A DNA stretch of 64,000 bases, taken from Paenibacillus durus ATCC 35681 (GTDB taxonomy: Bacteria; Bacillota; Bacilli; Paenibacillales; Paenibacillaceae). Of this stretch, positions 43,692 through 52,494 are shown in pieces. Position 1 is the first letter of the stretch; each line of letters opens with the position of its first letter. Where the stretch lies: positions 2,046,001-2,110,000 of the forward strand of contig NZ_CP011114.1 in assembly GCF_000993825.1 (NCBI RefSeq), given 5' to 3'. The translations under genes were made by a program, and so were the position numbers. The notes under the pieces are model-generated. The model was not told the origin of the DNA. It saw only the letters and a list, made by a program, of their open reading frames with translations, and searched no databases.

Positions 43692-43770
43692 AGGGTTAAT
43701 TAAAAAGAGGAAAGCTATTAACTAACCCTTTAATATTATATTGACAGGTTAGTTTATTGGAAATTATAAT
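43692..43770 (+). promoter_or_regulatory. Consensus promoter and operator between CGNR and desulfhydrase genes
   Basis: TTGACA (43741-43746) and TATAAT (43765-43770), 18 apart, are perfect sigma-A hexamers. Upstream, AGGGTTAATTAA (43692-43703) and TTAACTAACCCT (43718-43729) form an inverted repeat with one mismatch. A third half-site, GGTTAGTT (43747-43754), lies in the promoter spacer. A repressor on these sites would cover the promoter. Confidence 0.7.
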
Positions 43771-43817
43771 GGGTTACGTTGAACAGGAAAAGCTCAGAAA
43801 GTAAGGGGGAATATGGA

Positions 43818-44822
43818 ATGAATAATATCTCAGCTCTGCCTCGTGTCATGTTAGGATCGTGGCCTACTCCCTTACAGCCTGCCGACCAGCTATCTAGGCA
43901 ATTAGGCTGCCGGTTATTTTTCAAAAGGGAAGACATGACTGGCCTGGGAGGAGGGGGGAATAAAGCAAGAAAGCTTGAATTTCAATTAGGTCAAGCCATC
44001 GTGAATGGAGCAACCCACATTATTACGACCGGAGCCGTCCAATCCAATCATGCCCAGCTAACCGCTGCTGCTGCCAGAAAGCTCGGGCTAGAACCTCATT
44101 TGGTATTAAGCGGCCAGCCTGACGATCAACGCCGCGGTAATTTGTACTTGGATCACCTGATGGATTCGGAACTTACCTTCGTAAGCCCGCCAGCCGGCCG
44201 ACCGTCTTTGGAAGTAATTAATGAAACGATGGTGCAAATTGCCAAGACCATAACTAACGAGGGCGGAACCCCGTACCTAATTCCGGAAGGAGGGACGGAT
44301 GCGCTCGGGACAGTTGGGTATATCTTGGCTGTCAAGGAGTTGGTTCAGCAGATCAGCACTATGCAGATGGATGCCAAACGTATTCTTATTGCAGTCGCGA
44401 CGGGAACTTGCGGGACACATGCCGGATTAATCGCGGGTTCAAGCATTATTCCGAATAACTTTGAGATTTTGGGTGTAAGTGTAAGCGGGAATACGGATAT
44501 CAAAAAAGCAAAAACGGCCAGAATTGCTACGGAAACATTGAAACTGGCCGGGTATGAGCAGACGATAGACGAGGGACAAGTGTGGATCGAAGATCGCTTT
44601 ATCGGATCGAGGTACGCAGATATTACCGAGGCCTGCCGCAGCGCAATCCATCTAACCGCGCGATCAGAAGGGATTTTCCTGGATCCGGTATACACAGGCA
44701 AAGCCATGGCGGCTTTGGTTCATATGGGGCAGAACGGACAATTGTCCAGGTATGATGCGGTTATTTTTATTCACACCGGCGGGTTACCTTTACTTTTTAA
44801 CTATGACTACGCCGTTCAGTAA
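43818..44822 (+). CDS. D-cysteine desulfhydrase/ACC deaminase-family PLP enzyme
   Basis: ATG 43818 (AAGGGGG eight bases upstream) gives 334 residues. Fold type II PLP features are present: RLFFKREDMTGLGGGGNKARKLEFQL with the Schiff-base Lys (about residue 44-47), TGAVQSNHAQLTAAAARKLG, and TGTCGTHAGLIAGSS for phosphate binding. Family members break down D-cysteine to pyruvate, H2S and ammonia, or open 1-aminocyclopropane-1-carboxylate; these cannot be told apart safely here. Control by the divergent CGNR protein suggests induction by its substrate. Confidence 0.83.
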   Translation: MNNISALPRVMLGSWPTPLQPADQLSRQLGCRLFFKREDMTGLGGGGNKARKLEFQLGQAIVNGATHIITTGAVQSNHAQLTAAAARKLGLEPHLVLSGQPDDQRRGNLYLDHLMDSELTFVSPPAGRPSLEVINETMVQIAKTITNEGGTPYLIPEGGTDALGTVGYILAVKELVQQISTMQMDAKRILIAVATGTCGTHAGLIAGSSIIPNNFEILGVSVSGNTDIKKAKTARIATETLKLAGYEQTIDEGQVWIEDRFIGSRYADITEACRSAIHLTARSEGIFLDPVYTGKAMAALVHMGQNGQLSRYDAVIFIHTGGLPLLFNYDYAVQ

Positions 44823-44855
44823 TTCATAATTCATCAATCGAGGAGTGACACGCAT

Positions 44856-45371
44856 ATGCCAAATGAAAATGTACAAACAAATATGAGCATTGAAGTGGGG
44901 AAAGATTTAAAAGTAATTGCAGAAGGGCTCTTGGATGACGTATTTAAAATTGTTCGAAATCTTCCTCCTGAAGCTCTTAATTGGACACCCCAACAAATGA
45001 AAAATAGTCCCTTTGTCTTGACATACCACTTGCTGGGATCGGCCGCTTATTGGATCGGAGATGTCGTAGGGGGAATTCCCACAGATAGAGTTCGCGCTAA
45101 TGAATTCGGTGTTCAGGGAGATCATAAAGAACTGGAAAAACTGTTGGAAGATACAAAAAACCGCTTGGCAAAAACGTTTGATAGCTTAACTGAAACGAAT
45201 TTATTGCCTGCACCTATTGATTTAAGCCGGGGTGTCTTATGCTGGGGAGAGGTTCCTCCGGAAGGACGCACTTCCGTCTGGGTATTAGTTCATGACCTTT
45301 GCCATATTGCTTACACACTGGGGCAGCTGGAGAGAATTAATCGGATTTGGGAATCTCGTTTAGAGAATTGA
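44856..45371 (+). CDS. DinB-family protein
   Basis: A 171-residue four-helix-bundle protein (ATG after GAGGAGTG). The first helix with LNWTPQQMKNSPFVLTYHLLGSAAYWIGD carries one metal-site His, and VLVHDLCHIAYTLGQLERINR near the C terminus two more, the usual DinB three-His site. Relatives include bacillithiol-dependent transferases (BstA) and DUF664 proteins. The substrate is unknown. It follows the PLP gene by 33 bases and shares its transcript, ending at a terminator. Confidence 0.75.
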   Translation: MPNENVQTNMSIEVGKDLKVIAEGLLDDVFKIVRNLPPEALNWTPQQMKNSPFVLTYHLLGSAAYWIGDVVGGIPTDRVRANEFGVQGDHKELEKLLEDTKNRLAKTFDSLTETNLLPAPIDLSRGVLCWGEVPPEGRTSVWVLVHDLCHIAYTLGQLERINRIWESRLEN

Positions 45372-45413
45372 TATACATATAACGAAAATTTGTCAGAGCA
45401 AATCAGTTATGAA

Positions 45414-45454
45414 AAACGGAATCCAGAGAAATGACAACTGGAATCCGTTTTTTT
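45414..45454 (+). terminator. Terminator of the desulfhydrase/DinB operon
   Basis: AAAACGGAATCCAG and CTGGAATCCGTTTT pair except for one A/A mismatch, followed by T's. Confidence 0.8.
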
Positions 45455-45606
45455 GTAGATCGGTAATCGGTAACTTGTGGTTTAATTAGGACTTCTTCAC
45501 AAAACCCGTATTTTGTACATATATCATTAAATCGATTTAATCCCTGGGCTGCCGATCGTCCGCGGCAGCCCTTTGGTGTAGAATGTTAGCGGAACACCTT
45601 GTACGG

Positions 45607-46176
45607 CTATTTCTCCAACTCATAGCGGGCCGCGATAATGCCCGACTTGAACGTTCGGCTGGACAGCAGCTTGAGCCTGATTTTCTCGCCGCCGCCGTCG
45701 AATACCGATTTTCCGCCGCCCAGGACGACCGGACAAATTGTAAGCAGGAATTCGTCGATCAGGCCGAGCTTAAGCAGCGTCTTCGCCGCTCCCGGGCTGC
45801 CGAAGATAACGAGATTTTTGCCGGGCTGCTCCTTGAGTACTTTGATTTCCTCTGCGATATTGTTCTTGATCAGCATCGTATTGTTCCATTCCACCTTGTC
45901 CATCGTGCCGGAAATGACGATCTTCTTAACATCCTGCAGCCATTTGGCATGCTCCATACCATGCCTCGACGCATTCGGATTGTCCAGCACCGTGGGCCAG
46001 TAGCTCTCCATCAAGCGATACGTCGTGCGTCCGTAAACGGGAGCTCCGACTTCGGCTACGATCTCCTCGGCGTATTTCTCTAATTCCTCGTTGTACGGAA
46101 TCCAATCGAGTCCTCCGTTCGAATCCGACGCATACCCGTCCAGCGACACATGCATGAACAATACGAGTTTTCTCAT
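45607..46176 (-). CDS. RibD C-terminal/DHFR-fold protein
   Basis: The start at 46176 (GGAGGAGAAACGGAC before ATG) gives 189 residues beginning MRKLVLFMHVSLDGYASD, the signature of the RibD-C/dihydrofolate-reductase-like family. VYGRTTYRLMESYWPTV (about 54) and LVIFGSPGAAKTLLKLGLIDEFLLTICPVVLGGGKSVF (about 117-155) complete the NADPH-binding fold. These small proteins are common in Bacilli, with no defined substrate. It lies 92 bases downstream of the truncated recombinase on the same strand. Confidence 0.87.
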   Translation of the reverse strand: MRKLVLFMHVSLDGYASDSNGGLDWIPYNEELEKYAEEIVAEVGAPVYGRTTYRLMESYWPTVLDNPNASRHGMEHAKWLQDVKKIVISGTMDKVEWNNTMLIKNNIAEEIKVLKEQPGKNLVIFGSPGAAKTLLKLGLIDEFLLTICPVVLGGGKSVFDGGGEKIRLKLLSSRTFKSGIIAARYELEK

Positions 46177-46268
46177 GTCCGTTTCTCCTCCGATTTCGAA
46201 TTTATTTTGTTCGATTTTTTTGGCCGTCGGCCTGCATTTCATCCTACTGTTACGTTCATTATAAATCA

Positions 46269-47276
46269 TTACGTTACGTAAGGCTCAAGTGGAAATCTGA
46301 ATTTTTTTGAAGACAACAATGTTGCGCAAAACTGCCATCTGCTATCCACGTCATACTGTACTTCTGGGATAGTGTTTGATTTACAGGATTCCTTAAGCAT
46401 CTTCAGAATTTCCGCCATAAACTTGAAAGCTTCTTCCGGCATATAATAATTGTCCGGCTCTTCTCTTCCTTTAGGAATTAGTCGGAAAATGTAATTTTTC
46501 CTCGGCGGACTAACGCTTTTATCAACCGTCACTACACAGCAGTCCTTATCGCAACTTATCTGCATCAGTTCATTTATCCTGGCACCAGAGGATGTTATAA
46601 TGTCTAGTGCGAATCTAGTGAACATACATGCCACATAAATTGGTTCGATGTTAATCAGAAGTTTGTTCGTTAGCCTGGCAGTTCGTGTGGTTTCAAACCC
46701 CTGAATTAACAGCCCGGGATTTCGAGGCAAAAATGGAGCAGTTGTCTTCCCACCATCTTCTATCTCGTATCCCCAATGATTGAGGTAATTCACTACTTTT
46801 TCTTTATGCTCGTCTTCAGACCCGTCCTCTAGCTTTTCTGCTTTGACGAACTTGAGAACACAGTCTTCATCTTTGAACTCTCTGTAACCCTTCTTCTCTC
46901 CATGGAACTGCCCAAAACCTTTCAGGTCTCTAAGAATGAAGTGCCAGCGTTCCCCAACATATTCAGATTCATCATATTGAAACTCCATTGGGAGCGGCAA
47001 TCGATGCTCTCTAACGTCCGCAATCGCCTTACGGAAAGCTTCTCGCAGCCGGCTCACCTGATTCCATCTTAGATGTCCCTCTGCTCTTATTTCAGGTAAT
47101 ATAGGCGTTATAGCTGAAGTGTCTTCCTTCCGCTTGGTTTTCGCATTTGTGATCGCCTTCGTGCGTGCGCTAAAATCTCGATTGTCGTAAGGGAGATTAG
47201 GAAGCATATACACGGAAAGTTCAGCTTGCTTTTCATCGCTGAATTTCGTGCCCAACCATTTTTTCAGGTTAAACAT
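46269..47276 (-). pseudogene. Truncated tyrosine recombinase-like protein
   Basis: A 335-residue frame with a charged N-terminal half. MFTRFALDIITSSGARINELMQISCDKD (about 218-245) resembles the start of a tyrosine recombinase catalytic domain with its first Arg (GARINELM). The frame stops about 75 residues later, before any H-x-x-R or catalytic Tyr. It is therefore probably a 3'-truncated integrase of the large Tn554-like type. The start codon overlaps the end of the OLD-like fragment, so the two remnants were joined by a rearrangement or are translationally linked. If not an integrase fragment, it is an unknown protein. Confidence 0.5.
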
Positions 47277-47364
47277 AATCTAGCTCAATTGTAACTGGAC
47301 GTTTTCCTATTCCCCGAAAATTCTGAATGATCAATTGCTTCAGTCTAGGTCGCCCTTGATTCAC
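47269..47364 (-). pseudogene. N-terminal fragment of an OLD-family ATPase
   Basis: GTG 47364, with GGAGG five bases upstream, opens a 31-residue frame whose centre, RLKQLIIQNFRGIGKRPVTIEL, is the standard first strand of OLD/RecF-type ABC ATPases. The stop comes just before the Walker A motif should appear. The stop region overlaps the ATG of the recombinase-like frame. It looks like the surviving head of an OLD nuclease gene cut by an insertion or deletion. Confidence 0.5.
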
Positions 47365-47423
47365 TGGTTCCTCCAAAAGTTATTGCACAGATTCAAAACC
47401 TTGTAATATCAACAATTTATTCA

Positions 47424-48017
47424 TTAATTAAATGAACGAGTGGTTGGAGTCAAAGTCACCATGTAGTTTGAGACGAGCGAATCATAATAACCTATCTCAC
47501 CTGAAGTCCTAGACATTAATTGGGCACCTTGTACAAAAGCAATTAGTGTCTTCGCTTGCTCTAAGGCACCGTTGGAAAATGTGAGTTCACCTTCTAATTT
47601 TCCTTGGTTGAGTACATACTCAATCCAAGTCGTATTGGCATCAAAAAAATTATTTAATTCGTCACGAATTTCGGCTGGAAAAGAATTCAACTCAGCAGCC
47701 ATCATTGAACATAAACAAAGCTTAGTGTTCTTTTCCAGTGTTTCACGGTAAAGTCCAAAAAAAGATTGTAATTTCTGTCGCCAACTAATAGGCTGTTCAT
47801 GGATTTGTTGAAGTTTATCCATGAACTCTCTACGGTATCGAATCAGAACAGCCTGCACCAGAGCTTGTTTAGATGGAAAGTGATAATGGATGCTCGCTTT
47901 TCGAATTCCTATTGCTTCAGCAATGTCAGCATAACTAAACCCGTTATAACCCCGCTCTTGAACTAGGGTGAGACCTGAATCCATAATTTCTTGTAATGTA
48001 TTTTTCTTATTTTTCAT
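47424..48017 (-). CDS. TetR-family transcriptional repressor
   Basis: A 197-residue regulator. The N-terminal helix-turn-helix is typical: LTLVQERGYNGFSYADIAEAIGIRKASIHYHFPSKQALVQAV (about 16-58). The ligand domain contains CLCSMMAAE, the pattern of the TetR_C subgroup controlling reductases and efflux pumps. Its former neighbour may be the membrane-protein remnant just upstream; no intact target gene is adjacent. Confidence 0.87.
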   Translation of the reverse strand: MKNKKNTLQEIMDSGLTLVQERGYNGFSYADIAEAIGIRKASIHYHFPSKQALVQAVLIRYRREFMDKLQQIHEQPISWRQKLQSFFGLYRETLEKNTKLCLCSMMAAELNSFPAEIRDELNNFFDANTTWIEYVLNQGKLEGELTFSNGALEQAKTLIAFVQGAQLMSRTSGEIGYYDSLVSNYMVTLTPTTRSFN

Positions 48018-48083
48018 ATTTGAAATCTACCATCCAGCAAGTTTACTATAAAGGTTTCCTCCTTTCCGTCAAATTACAGAAAA

Positions 48084-48230
48084 GGCTAACCACACAACGT
48101 GATTAGCCCCCAAAAGAATTTTTTTTAATTTGAAACCACATAATAACTGGGATAAGCAGTAACGATAAGATTCCACCTGCGTATCCTTTGACCTTTCTGC
48201 TTCAGCTATAGCCTTAGATACAAGAAAAGG
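48084..48230 (-). pseudogene. C-terminal scrap of a membrane protein with terminator
   Basis: On the minus strand a short frame reads KGYAGGILSLLLIPVIMWFQIKK, one hydrophobic helix with a basic end, then stops. A hairpin follows (GGCTAACCAC with GTGATTAGCC, 48084-48108). A second open frame lies just upstream (WDVEGQYPFLVSKAIAEAERSKD). Together they look like the frameshifted end of a lost gene. The family is not recognised. Confidence 0.3.
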
Positions 48231-48266
48231 ATATTGTCCCTCGACATCCCAGCCTTTTTTTATAAC

Positions 48267-48300
48267 AAAAAAACCGTTAATCCGGTACTCAGATTAACGG
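48267..48300 (-). terminator. Terminator of hydrolase 1 (minus strand)
   Basis: CCGTTAATC and GATTAACGG form a perfect 9-bp stem with a T-run on the minus strand, 16 bases after the hydrolase stop. Confidence 0.85.
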
Positions 48301-48316
48301 TCTAAAATTCAATTGT

Positions 48317-49300
48317 TTATTTTATTCCGCCTATAAAATCCCTTATTTTCCCAGAGATTTCTTTTGGATGGGAACGATATAAATAATGTCCCGCGTCCAA
48401 TAAGACCATTTCTCCATGTACAGACTCCTCTATTTGCTTCTCATGTTCGGGGATCCATCGGTCCGTCACAGGGTGATTCGCTTGGACAAAGAAAAGGACA
48501 GGTAAATTGGAAGGAAAAGTCAGCTGTTCTGCTGCTTTAAAGTTGGAATACATGCTCACTGCCTCATTTAATTGAGTATTATTATACATGTTTTTGTGTA
48601 TCAAAATGTTCAATTGTTCTTTAGTTTGTTCATCATAGGGCAGTCCATCATAAGGGTCAGCACTCAGTTTCAATTGTAAACGGGCGAAGCCCAAGTTGCG
48701 GAACCATTTAATCGGTTCTGTCACTGACGAATCAATCTTCTGTTCTCTCAACGAGGGAACACTGCTATCCAGCCCGATAAACGCTCTCACTTCGTTCGGA
48801 TATTGGTTCACATAATCCAGACTATAGATCCCCGAAATGGAATGAGCCATGAGAATATAACGATCTATATGGAGACTTTGTAACGCTTCATGAATTTCAC
48901 TTACGATATTTGCTGTACTGCGCTCCTTCTGGGTTTGGTCGCTCAAACCGTAACCAAATGGTTCAATCACGACGACTTTATAATAAGGGATTAACTCTGA
49001 TATGAGTGGCTTAAAATCAAGTGCAGGTGCCGCTGTTCCATAACCAGGAAGAAGCACTACGGTTTCTTCGCCTTGACCTTGAATGAAAACATTCATCTGT
49101 TTTCCATCTACAGACACATGCTGACCGTACTGTTCCATTCTTTTTTGTTCTGAATGACTGCTGATTTTGTTTACGGTATACACGATGGCGATAAAAAGTA
49201 GGATGGCTATAACTACTGCGACGATTACTTTTAGTAAAATATGTAGCACTCTCTTTGTTTTTGTACTATTCCTTACTTCCTTTCCCACTGGTTGTGTCAA
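48317..49300 (-). CDS. Membrane-anchored alpha/beta hydrolase 1
   Basis: A 327-residue protein. An N-terminal transmembrane anchor (VLHILLKVIVAVVIAILLFIAIVYTV, about 18-43) is followed by an alpha/beta hydrolase: VVLLPGYGTAAPALDF with the oxyanion loop (about 85), catalytic Ser in LMAHSISGIYSLDYV (about 148) and late His in LLDAGHYLYRSHP (about 302). The domain faces outward. Substrate unknown; esterase or peptidase of the prolyl-iminopeptidase group. It is a paralogue of the split gene at 49906-50888 and has the same promoter design. Confidence 0.85.
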   Translation of the reverse strand: MTQPVGKEVRNSTKTKRVLHILLKVIVAVVIAILLFIAIVYTVNKISSHSEQKRMEQYGQHVSVDGKQMNVFIQGQGEETVVLLPGYGTAAPALDFKPLISELIPYYKVVVIEPFGYGLSDQTQKERSTANIVSEIHEALQSLHIDRYILMAHSISGIYSLDYVNQYPNEVRAFIGLDSSVPSLREQKIDSSVTEPIKWFRNLGFARLQLKLSADPYDGLPYDEQTKEQLNILIHKNMYNNTQLNEAVSMYSNFKAAEQLTFPSNLPVLFFVQANHPVTDRWIPEHEKQIEESVHGEMVLLDAGHYLYRSHPKEISGKIRDFIGGIK

Positions 49301-49355
49301 ACTCTTCAGCTCCTCTTGTTATTTGTACAGTGGCCTTGCGGTCCACTAATATGCA

Positions 49356-49410
49356 AGTATAGCCAACCAAGATGTCCTCTCAATGAATATAATATGAACG
49401 GAGCATGAAC
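49356..49410 (-). promoter_or_regulatory. Hydrolase 1 promoter with 11-bp direct repeat
   Basis: On the minus strand GTTCAT-N5-GTTCAT (49410-49394) precedes a TATACT -10 (49361-49356) by exactly 32 bases. The 11-bp period suits a dimeric response regulator. Hydrolase 2 has the same arrangement. Confidence 0.6.
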
Positions 49411-49905
49411 AAAGTTTTAATGGTTACTCCATTAATAACATGTTCAGAAAACGAGTGTCTGTATATAAACTTAAAATGAGAGTAACTTAGGGCCAAACTG
49501 AAGCTCCTGCAAATGCAACCTTGGTACCGAGCGACAGAATCGTTGCCTTCATGCCCTTCCCGCTTACTTGAGAACCAAGCACGGTACCAATGCTTGTTTC
49601 CCGAAAATAAGTAAATCATTGGAAATAGTCTAAACAATAAGTCCGGATAATAGTCGCTTCTCGTTGCAACGCATGTTAAGACAACTTCGCCTGATGTATT
49701 CGGATAATGAAAAGGCATGCGATGGTACGCAGTTGCATCGCTCATGAGCATATTCAGACAGCACAATTTCACGATGAATTCGGGACTCCCGAGATTCGCC
49801 GCCCCGGCTTCCGATGCTTGGGCTGAGGGAATCCGTTACGGTCGAATCGCAAAACAAAGAAACCACGGCACCGAGTTCAGCATCGCAGTTTAATTATCAA
49901 CCATA
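49411..49905 (-). other. Gene-poor stretch with a coding remnant
   Basis: No intact gene is supported. On the minus strand a short segment (about 49600-49487) reads SIGTVLGSQVSGKGMKATIL and ends ...GASVWP, which looks like the C terminus of a lost protein. Frames upstream are broken. A 130-codon frame (49380-49772) crosses the hydrolase 1 promoter repeats and overlaps this remnant in another frame, so I do not call it. Confidence 0.3.
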
Positions 49906-50888
49906 CTATTGGATTTGCTTCATGTACTCTTTGAATTCCTCGGCGATTTCTTTGAATTTCGTATGATGCAGGTAATGTGAACCTTCCATGGGGATCATTT
50001 TGCCCTGTGCGGATTGATTGACTTGCTCCTCATGCAGCGGAACCCACTGCTCATTGTTCTCGTTATTCGATTGAACGAAGAGAAGCAACGGCAAATCATG
50101 AGGGTAGGTGAGTTGTTCTCCATTTTTGAAATTGGAACCGAGGTGTCTCAACTCATCCATCATCGTTGGATTGCTCGTGACTTGATTCGAAATCAAACGC
50201 ATCTGTTCTTTGGTATGCTCATCGAATGCAAGCGACTCATATGGATCTCCGCTCACTTTTTTGAGCAATCTCATCAGACCTGATTCTTGAAGAAACTGCA
50301 TGGATTTCAAAGGCAATTTGACATCCATGCCGGGTTGATTAGGAACGCTGCTATCGATGCCGACAAAAGCAAGAACTTCATCCGGATAGGTGTTCACATA
50401 GGACACTCCGTAAAGTCCCGCGATGGAATGTCCCATCAGAACGTAACGGTCAATACCCAGCTGCTGCACAGCTTTGTGAACTTCGCTGACGATATTCTCT
50501 GTTGTTCTTTCTTTCTCGGTTTCGTCGCTCAACCCATAACCGAAAGGCTCGATCGCTACTACTTTGTAATTTGGAGACAATTCATCGATCAACAATTTGA
50601 AATCAAGCGCAGGCGACGGGGTTCCTTGTCCCGGAAGGAGGACGACAGTCTGTTCGCCACTGCCTTGAATGAGCACATTCATTTTTTTCCATCCACATTG
50701 ACATACTGGCCATACGATTCGATTTTCTTTTTCTCGATCCCGTTACTGATTGCATTAAAGACAAATGCGATGCCCATGAACAGCACAAGCGCCCCGAGAA
50801 TACCTCCAAGTATTTTTAACCATAAGTTCCGTTTCTTGCGGTTTTTGGTCCCAGCTTTTTTTATTTCCACCATTATTGTCACGTTCAT
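49906..50888 (-). pseudogene. Alpha/beta hydrolase 2, split at an A7 run
   Basis: The first frame (about 50888-50679) supplies a transmembrane anchor and ends NVDGKK-stop. The second (50682-49906) opens MNVLIQGSGEQTVVLLPGQG and contains Ser in LMGHSIAGLYGVSYV and His in MEGSHYLHHT. The paralogue reads VDGKQMNVFIQG without a break, so one protein was split. The junction is GG followed by seven A (50682-50688 on the plus strand, as T); eight A would restore GKKMNV. An ATGA stop-start overlap could allow coupled translation, and A7 could allow slippage. Otherwise it is a recent pseudogene or a sequencing slip. Confidence 0.8.
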
Positions 50889-50935
50889 CTTCTCCTGTCC
50901 TTGTATCTGTAGAGCCACCTTGGCGACATATTTAA

Positions 50936-50990
50936 AGTGTAATCAAGCAAGATGTTCCCTTCGTGACGGCAATATGAACGGAATATGAAC
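50936..50990 (-). promoter_or_regulatory. Hydrolase 2 promoter with 11-bp direct repeat
   Basis: GTTCAT-N5-GTTCAT (50990-50974 on the minus strand) is again followed by exactly 32 bases and a TACACT -10 (50941-50936). ACATCTTG precedes the -10 at the same place in both promoters. Confidence 0.6.
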
Positions 50991-51084
50991 TAGCACAAAA
51001 AAGGAGGCGACGGGGTTGGCGCGATCGGTACGCCGGGCGCGTCGGTGGCCAGCTGCGCAACGTAGCTGCAGCTGGCTTGCCAGT

Positions 51085-51786
51085 CTATCCTGAAAAACTT
51101 TTTCAATTCGTCTTCCAAGCGGGTCATACGTGAACATTACTTCCTTGCCATCGGGCCGCACGACCTTGCTCATCATGCCGTTACCGTAGTATTTGTAGCG
51201 CCAATGCGTGCCGTCCGGCTCGATTTTCTCAACCAGATTGCCTTCTTCGTCATAGCTGTAGCTGGTTCCTTCGAACTCCAGAAGACGCCCGCCGGGACTG
51301 TATGTCCGGTCTTTTTTGTGGCCGCTGCTGTACAAGTTGCCCACATCATCGGCCATGCGGAATATCTTGTCGAAGGGATTCGTTTCCCCGATCAGATTGC
51401 CGAAATCATCATAGTTATACTGGGTTTTGTGCCCGGTCAGTTCGTTCACCATCGACTTCAGACGATAGTTGACGTTCCATTCGTACCTTCTCTTTCGGCT
51501 TTCTCGTCCGCCTGTCTTGACGCTGTGCTGTTCAGGGCGCCCGGCATCATCATAGTGCCACTCGCTGACCACATCGCCAGGTAGCAGCCGCTCGATTTCC
51601 TGTCCCGGCGCATTGTAGGTCATCTGCGCGGCCCATGGTGTGCTATTCGCCGTGGATGCGTCGCTACCTCCGTCCCGCTGGGCCTGCATTCGGCTTACTT
51701 GCCCCAATAGATCACGCTCCATGGTGATATGAGCGCCCAGGCTGCTGGTTATTTCCGTCCGGTTGCCAACTTCATCGTATTGGCTG
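51085..51786 (-). pseudogene. Orphan RHS-core fragment
   Basis: About 230 residues (QYDEVGNRTEITSSLGAH... to DPLGRRIEKV) closely repeat the segment of the large RHS protein encoded at about 53345-54035. Homology starts and ends abruptly: before it lies unrelated sequence, and after RIEKV the frame runs into about 50 unrelated residues and stops near 50943. There is no start codon of its own and no toxin domain. It is the sort of displaced RHS segment found downstream of RHS toxin genes. Confidence 0.8.
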
Positions 51787-51909
51787 TTTACATAAAGGTC
51801 TAAATTAGCATACCGAAGTCGAACATTATAGGGCATCACTAAGTTGTAGAAAAAAAGAACCCCCAAACGCATAGTACTCGTAGGGGGAGCTTTAACGATT
51901 TATATCGTT

Positions 51910-52494
51910 TTATTTCTTTCTTAACGGATCAACTATAAAATTGTATTCATCAATACTCTTCGTAAAAATAAATGTTGGCAACTCCGAACCTCTTTGAAAG
52001 TTCAAAATATATCCATAGTCAGCTTCTGCGCCCTTATTAGGCTCACAATAACCTGTAATGCTTACTCCATAATTTCCCATTGGGATTTTTGTATAATCGT
52101 TTGAGGTAGATCGTTCGTCAAGATAGTTTTCATAATTCACATAAAATTCCTCTTCCCAATCCATTATAGCTTCAATATCAGATATAATTACTACCTCACT
52201 AGATACCCTTAAGGGAAATGTTTGTGTTTCAAACAATTTCCATTCCATTGGGATGGGAACATCACTTTTGTTTTCAAGATTTATAAAAATGTTATAATCC
52301 AATTCAGGAATAGGGTACATAGGAATAATAGCTCCTCGTTTAATGACCTCTTCCCCAACTTCTTCATTTTCATTAAAGAATGTTATCAAATCTGAAGTAG
52401 CTATTTTTTTTTCATTTAGATAATCAGTCAATGTTACTGGATCAAAAATCACAATTCCCGGAAAATCTAATGTTATTCTAAGCTTACTTCCCAT
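51910..52494 (-). CDS. Candidate immunity protein of the RHS toxin
   Basis: A 194-residue protein starting 11 bases before the RHS gene's stop, so translation is coupled. It is acidic (many Asp and Glu) with no signal peptide or membrane helix, and is AT-rich compared with the RHS gene. Position directly after a polymorphic-toxin C-terminal domain is the usual place for the cognate immunity gene. I do not recognise a named immunity family. Expected role: bind and block the GHH nuclease in the cytoplasm. Confidence 0.6.
   Translation of the reverse strand: MGSKLRITLDFPGIVIFDPVTLTDYLNEKKIATSDLITFFNENEEVGEEVIKRGAIIPMYPIPELDYNIFINLENKSDVPIPMEWKLFETQTFPLRVSSEVVIISDIEAIMDWEEEFYVNYENYLDERSTSNDYTKIPMGNYGVSITGYCEPNKGAEADYGYILNFQRGSELPTFIFTKSIDEYNFIVDPLRKK

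Noticed and set aside
49380..49772. A 130-codon minus-strand frame upstream of hydrolase 1
   Set aside because: It runs through the conserved direct-repeat promoter and overlaps a different-frame remnant; no ribosome site or family is visible.
50287..50988. A 233-codon plus-strand frame over hydrolase 2
   Set aside because: It mirrors the split hydrolase and its promoter; the minus-strand product has a paralogue next door, so this frame is a shadow.
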